Positions 58,788-64,000 of a stretch of DNA of 64,000 bases are shown here, piece by piece (position 1 is the stretch's first letter; the number at the start of each line of letters is the position of its first letter). The notes beneath the pieces are model-generated. The model searched no databases. It worked only from the letters and a program-made list of their open reading frames with translations, and was not told where the DNA came from. The position numbers were made by a program, and so were the translations under genes. This DNA is from Arthrobotrys musiformis (Eukaryota > Ascomycota > Orbiliomycetes > Orbiliales > Orbiliaceae): contig JAVHJL010000006.1 of NCBI GenBank assembly GCA_036971715.1, positions 2,542,001 through 2,606,000 of the forward strand, in the 5' to 3' direction.

Positions 58788-61230
58788 TGTTGATGGTGTT
58801 TCGTTTGATGTTTGAAATTTGAAGTAAGAAGCGAGGGTTGTACAGTGATGTCAGAAGCGTCTAGTCCAGTCGTGAATGTTTATATGATTGGTTGCTCTTG
58901 TATTCGTGAGTTGCAGGTTGCAGGCCGGTCACAAGTTCCCAGCGGTCAAGTTAAATTCACGGCGATGTTGCTTGCTGAGCAGAGGCCGGTTTGGAAAGTC
59001 AGGGTTGGAATACTAAATATATGCCAAATGCGGCTATGAAGATATGCCGAAGTATTTGCGGCAACTCGATTCTAAAGGACGGATTCCTCTGACGATTCAA
59101 CCGCCATTTCACGAAGCCAGACTTCGAATCAGACTCAAGTTATCGATAGCCGTCCTCAGACTGACCGCGACGGCTGCAATGCCTCGCGTAAGCCGAAATG
59201 CTGACATCTCGTTGGGTTTGCGACTACCCGAGGCTTAAAAACTGGCTGCCGAACCAGGGTTTATTGCATTGGCGGCCCAACTACAAAATATACGCATGTT
59301 TTACTGCGTACAAATCCACACATGGGAATAACCCCCAAAACCCATACCGACTTTTGAACTTTCCCCGCAACTTGGTCGACGGAAGGACGACTTGTAGTCT
59401 GGGGTTCTCCGCCTATGGCTAGTGGGAAACAGACTAGCTCGGCCTGTCGGACGTCGGTTGAGAAATTACTTATCACGTTCATTCGAGAGGTCGGTCACAC
59501 AGTTCAGTAGTTGCCGCCACTCGATATTTATAAGTCTTTATGTAAGTCAGTAAATACCAGCCAGCCTGGACAGATACACAGACTTACACTTGGTACGACG
59601 AGGGGACCTTGGTCGCACCGGCGTTTGAAGGGCCACACGATGAAACCCTTATTCGTGCATGAGAAACTTCGCTCCAATGCCTGTTGCCTGCTGCTTGTTG
59701 CATACGATGGAATTCAATTGGGCCTATTTAGCCTGTGTGCAGGGAGCGAATCTTCCCAGCCCGGAAAAACGTTCTATTCGCTGCGCCCGAGTGCGAATGC
59801 ATCCATCCTGTCCAGAGCATACTGATAAAAAGTATGGTGTTCAAAAGCGAGCCGTCTGCCGGTCTGCCGTAGGACCACCACCACTACAACCACACCACGG
59901 ACTGGCACGTACGAGCAAAGTTCGAGTGCTTGGTCCTCGATAGGAGGCTTTCCTTTCGTTTATTCTGTCGCATGATGAAGTGCGGTCGGTGCTGCTGCAC
60001 ACGTGAAATTGCGAAAGGTGAATTCATGAAGCTAGTTTCCTGTTCCAGACCATTCGGATCCACAATTGATGCAATCGCAAAGCATACTCGGAAAACTTCA
60101 AATTCCATTCAACAGGCAATTACGGAGGAATAACAATTAACTTTCCTTCGACTTCATTGCGACACGGATAGTATCGGGACTAGTTTGCAAAAAGCTCCTC
60201 TGCCAGATAATAGTGCATACTTGGGGGACTTTTCCCGCCCTGATCTGTCAAAGCTGACGAAATGATTGCCCATTATCAGCCCTGCAATGGTTATTATGGA
60301 CCCCGGAGTAATCTGGAACGATGGCTTCTTTGGCGTTCGCCCCTCATTTCGATGTATCGATCGGTCGTTCTTATCCAAAACGTGGAAGAATTCAAACATG
60401 CCAGGATATCCCACGAAAAAGGTTTTGATCGGCCCCACTTTGCGTCCGCATTCGAGGTCTCGGGGCTATCCCAGAAAGAGTATCGAAGAAGATACGCCCT
60501 CGAATGTTCTGAACGCGGGACGACACCACCACCTCACATTTTAGCGCCACCTCGACATTATCCAACACACTTAATGTGACGACTCCATGAAAAACCTGCA
60601 GGACCGTCCGTACTGTGTTTTTTGGGGAGTCCGAGCGTCATAGCTCCATTGCTACATACGCACGCAAACTAACTTTAAAGCTTACAACGAGTCAATATTT
60701 CCCTTGTTGCATTGAAAGACATGAAGGCATGGCACAGCTAGTGAGTCCAGTTGAATCGTGCGAGCTCAAGACATACATATGGTACATACATACAGACATA
60801 CCGGTCCATTCCGCCCACAGACCCTCTAGGGTTAATTGCCACGAGGAGTCTTAGAAACGAAGGATAAAAACATTGAATGAAAATATAGAATATCGGGGTG
60901 GTCCGGGCTCCATGTGATGCTAGTGTATACTACGGCACTGGGGCACGGAAGAACCATACCACAGATGCAGGAACGAATATGTGTTAAAGGCCTGGCTATA
61001 ATATACCCTGGCCATACCCCATGCCTGAGCTTGTCAGATTTTCGTCGTTTTTTTCCTTTTCATTTTGTTCTTGTGGGTCAACCCGTTATTTCGGTGCCGA
61101 TATCCATAAGTAAATATATACTCCCACGTTTCCAGCCTTCTTTAGAGAGTTTTTGTACTTTATAAAGATTTCTAGAACAAAAAAACAGTACTATAGTAAC
61201 TCCGCGTGCGTGGGTGGATTTTTTTAAGCT
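58788..61230. other. Gene-free stretch of 2.4 kb
   Basis: Between divergent genes, so both promoters lie here. Contains one TAGTCTG element flanked by its inverse (59395-59436). Frames at 59511-59943, 60262-60579 and 60615-60854 show no conserved content. Confidence 0.5.
59395..59436 (+). repeat. Dispersed TAGTCTGGGG element, copy E with inverted ends
   Basis: TAGTCTG at 59395-59401 and CAGACTA at 59430-59436 are perfect 7-base inverted repeats around TCTCCGCCTATGGC. This copy is the only one with an obvious inverted end, and so the best candidate for an intact unit of the family. Confidence 0.55.
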
Positions 61231-62869
61231 ATGTCAGCGACGACGACAAGCGTATCACCATGGTCGACACTTCCAGATAATATGAGACCGATGCTCGACC
61301 CGCCGGACGGTGTCATTCCGAATTTCGAAAATCCCCATGATATTGGGTGGCAGATTATCGTTGGAACTGCAGTTACCCTCCCTTTGGCGATAATTGCTTG
61401 TGGACTGAGATTTTACACACGCCTGGCGTTAATACGGAATTTCAGATCTGATGATTGTAGGTCTACAGTCCCTTGCTCCCACGTGTGTACGATTACGATA
61501 GAAATAACGTTAACCCTTGGAAGATTTATTATTATTCACATTAGTATGTTTACCGCGCACGCGCACGCAGAACCCAAACATATATGCATATATGACGATG
61601 AAAGATAAGAGATCAAGAATTAACAGGACAATCTTTCGACTGCGCACAGTTATCAGCTTTAGTATTCCAAGCATGCAATCTTTACAGTGTCACTCTCGGG
61701 CTGGGGAAGAATATGTGGGATGTACCGTGGACACTCATGTCACCAGTCCTTAAGGTATGCCGCAATATCCAATATTATCTTCCTAGAGAACACGGGACTC
61801 ATGATCAATATTTCAACAGTGGTTTCTTGCGACCGAACTTACATACTTCGTCTCGATATGTGGCTGCAAGCTCACAATTCTCGCCTTTTACCTACGGTTT
61901 ATCGTGAACAAGACGCAAAAGTATATCATCTGGGGGTTCCTGGCCGCGATCATATTATATAACGTCCTGACCATCTTAATACTCGTCTTCGCCTGCAAGC
62001 CAGTGTCGACGTTATGGGATTGGAATCTGGATCAAACGAAATGCATCGACGTCGACCCGCTGTATTTTATAAATGCGGCTTTGAACACGATTACCGACGT
62101 TGCAATTTTAATATTGCCTCTGAGGACGCTATGGAAATTGAAGATGCCGACAAGTCAGAAAGTTGGTCTGATCATGCTTTTCACGACTGGAGGATTGTAA
62201 GTTGATAACTAAAAGGCTCTTACAATAACAAGAGAAGAAAATAAGGCTAACAGGTCGAAAGTATTATCATTATCACAATCATTCGAATGGTCCAGCTCAC
62301 CAGCATACCTAACGGCGGCCAAAATATCACAAGTAATTGCCCCCGTGTATAGAGATCTCCCTTTAGAACCGCTCCTAACATTTATTGTTTTAGTGGGATT
62401 TGTTGGCCCGTCTCTCTGGTCTGCTGTAGAAGTCAATCTCAGTATGGTATGCGCTTCTATCCCCGCTCTGAAGCCTTTCATCGTCCGTCACTTGGGCAAA
62501 TACTTCAGCAAATGGGCTTCCGGGCACGGATATTTCAAGAACAGTCGAGGGGTTGGAGACTCGGGCGCCATACAGCTTTCGGGTGCGAAACGCACGAACA
62601 ACAGTCAATTCAAGAAGAGCGGCCTTTTCTATAAAAGTAACGGCCTTACGACAACAGAGATTACGGCCACGCAGAGCGATGAAAATCGACTGGTCGGCGG
62701 CGGCGATGGTGCAAACGATGCGCACTTCACCGATATCGAGCTGGGTAGCCAATCTTCATTCCCAGACCACGGGAGGCAGATGTTCCACAACTACGACCTT
62801 CGGATAATGAAGACAAGCAATATTGTTATAGATTCGAGACGGATCAGTGTTGAAACTACTGGGCGGTAG
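61231..62869 (+). CDS. Seven-transmembrane fungal rhodopsin-domain (Pth11/SAT4-like) protein
   Basis: Six exons (61231-61456, 61524-61543, 61650-61754, 61820-62196, 62262-62332, 62394-62869) join in phase to 424 residues. Family marks: a first helix (VGTAVTLPLAIIACGLRFYTRL), the helix that spans exons 2-3 (DDYLLLFTLLSALVFQ), VTLGLGKNMWDV, LAFYLRF, DWN...KCID, the helix ITDVAILILPLRTLW, the LFTTGGF segment and WSAVEVNLSMVCASIPALKPF. The cytosolic tail of about 130 residues is Ser/Gly-rich and disordered. Such proteins are putative membrane sensors; the ligand is unknown. Exon 2 is a 20-nt microexon needed to keep the frame and the hydrophobic helix. It lacks a CFEM domain at the N-terminus. 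Confidence 0.92.
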
Positions 62870-63474
62870 CATTCGAGGAGTCACGTTTCTGTAATATGAT
62901 GCAAAAGTTTCACGATCCGACGAAAACGTTTTTTTCTTCCTTACAGTTTTTTGTTTTTATTTCATGGGTCTGCATTTTCCTCATGGCTTTGGCGTCCGGT
63001 AAAGAGAGAGGGAAAATCCTTTTGGTTGTTCGGCTATATTTGTTTCATGTCGGTATATTGAACGTTGGGTGTTTATAGGGTTAAGATATGTAATAGAATG
63101 TCATCTTATAGGCTATAGAGCTACCCAATGTACCAATTAACAGGGGTTCCTGCTCGGCAAATTTCCCACGATGTTGAGTCCGAAAATAATCTGACATCCG
63201 TCAATCCGAATTTGTGCCTGGGCTCCGTGCTTTGTGAGGTGTTTTGCCGGTTGGTGGTCGTTTATTTTTTCTCTCTCCCTCTCCATCCCAACAAGGCAAT
63301 CCTGACATCGACGAAACCAATCCTCCCCTTATTGCTATGGCCTGATTCTCAGACAACCGGCTCTCAGACAACCGGCAATCTGAAACGAAGTTATCGCTTG
63401 TCTTTTGATGAATAAGCTCTCGATCAGATACACATGATAAATGAATTTAGCGATCACAAAGATCTTGATAATAT
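62870..63474. other. Convergent intergenic region
   Basis: These 605 bases between the rhodopsin-domain gene and the roadblock gene should hold both 3' UTRs. CTCAGACAACCGG occurs twice in tandem at 63349-63374. No gene is supported. Confidence 0.55.
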
Positions 63475-63942
63475 TCAAGCCTGCGGGGTATCGTGTATAA
63501 CAATCAACAGAAACTTTGGATCTGTGACACAGACGGCAATCAATAAATTTTCCGAAACAAATGAAGTTTTCGGCAAAAAAGAAGAGAGAAGAAGGCCCTA
63601 CCTGGTACTATACATAGCTCATGCATCTTCGTCCTAACTCGCAGCAGTTTGAGAGCATCCTACGTGGGGGAAACGTCGCGTTAGAACAACCGTCCAACGG
63701 CACCTCAAGGCAGCAGCAATATGTATCCTCACATCTTCATTCATCCCGCTCACGAGGGTCTCTGCCGACTTGAGAAAGTTCCAGACCATCCCGGCATACT
63801 CAGTGACCAAATCCTCGTTGGACCGCGAGGCAATGTTGCCGGAAGAGCGGATTATGGAGCCAGTCTGTCTTTCTAGAACTAGGACTGACTGAACACTCTG
63901 CTTTGTCTGCAGGCGAGAGAGCAATGCCTCTATTTCTTCATT
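63475..63942 (-). CDS. Roadblock/LC7-type dynein light chain, 5' exon outside the window
   Basis: The product is a small light chain that binds dynein intermediate chains and helps link cargo. Three exons are present in transcription order: 63733-63942, 63602-63659 and 63475-63521, totalling 105 codons including the stop, with phase agreement at both junctions. NEEIEALLSRLQTKQSVQSVLV, the YAGMVWNFLKSAETLV helix, LLRVRTKMHELCIVP and the final PKFLLIVIHDTPQA follow the family order. The first exon (start codon) must lie beyond base 63942, probably past 64000, since no suitable ATG is seen before the edge. Introns of 80 and 73 nt. Confidence 0.92.
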
Positions 63943-64000
63943 CTATGTCACCCATTATTAGCTGTCAAACCACCACTTCAAACGTGAAATCTAGCATAGA

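Noticed and set aside
62229..62262. Acceptor CTAACAG at 62253 for exon 5 of the rhodopsin-domain gene
   Set aside because: It shifts the frame and destroys the conserved hydrophobic segment; the acceptor 8 bases later restores both.

Overview
This window is nuclear DNA of a filamentous ascomycete (Pezizomycotina). The evidence is the gene set: a double-CFEM protein, a fungal rhodopsin-domain protein, a GPI-type wall protein, HSPA12-like Hsp70s and molybdenum cofactor sulfurase. The genes are also fungal in form: short, well-separated and intron-rich, with mostly GTANGN donors, CTAAC-like branch points and introns of about 50-190 nt. I cannot name the species; an early-branching lineage (Orbiliomycetes or Pezizomycetes) is only a guess. 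Exon coordinates were derived by hand from splice signals, phase agreement and family similarity.

Left part (1-29 kb) is mostly housekeeping: ribosomal protein S13/uS15 (+), U2AF large subunit (-), the ESCRT regulator VTA1 (+), a 3 kb gene-free stretch, an acidic/basic nuclear-looking protein with a DUF6697-like C-terminus (+), beta-carbonic anhydrase (-), a strongly diverged Hsp70-like protein (-), the ER-Golgi receptor ERV46 (+), the mitochondrial outer-membrane insertase SAM50 (+), a She3-like coiled-coil protein (+) and a dynamin-superfamily GTPase (-).

Middle part (29-50 kb) is looser and richer in accessory genes: a small GPI-anchored secreted protein, an orphan helical protein, a tiny zinc-ribbon ORF, a Ser/Thr-rich single-pass membrane protein, an intact HSPA12-type Hsp70, a membrane protein with two CFEM domains, molybdenum cofactor sulfurase, and a class III aminotransferase converging on it.

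Right part (50-64 kb): a secreted ARB_07466-like protein, a 3.1 kb gene-free stretch, an SDR dehydrogenase converging on a methyltransferase-like gene, a peroxisomal (HKL-ending) enoyl-CoA isomerase, a 7-TM rhodopsin-domain gene with a 20-nt microexon, and the 3' exons of a roadblock-type dynein light chain cut by the window edge.

There is no operon logic. The genes of most research interest are the Hsp70-like protein that has lost its nucleotide-binding signatures, the double-CFEM membrane protein, and a short GC-hairpin element (core TAGTCTGGGG) recurring in gene-free stretches. No CRISPR array, rRNA, confident tRNA or intact transposon was seen.
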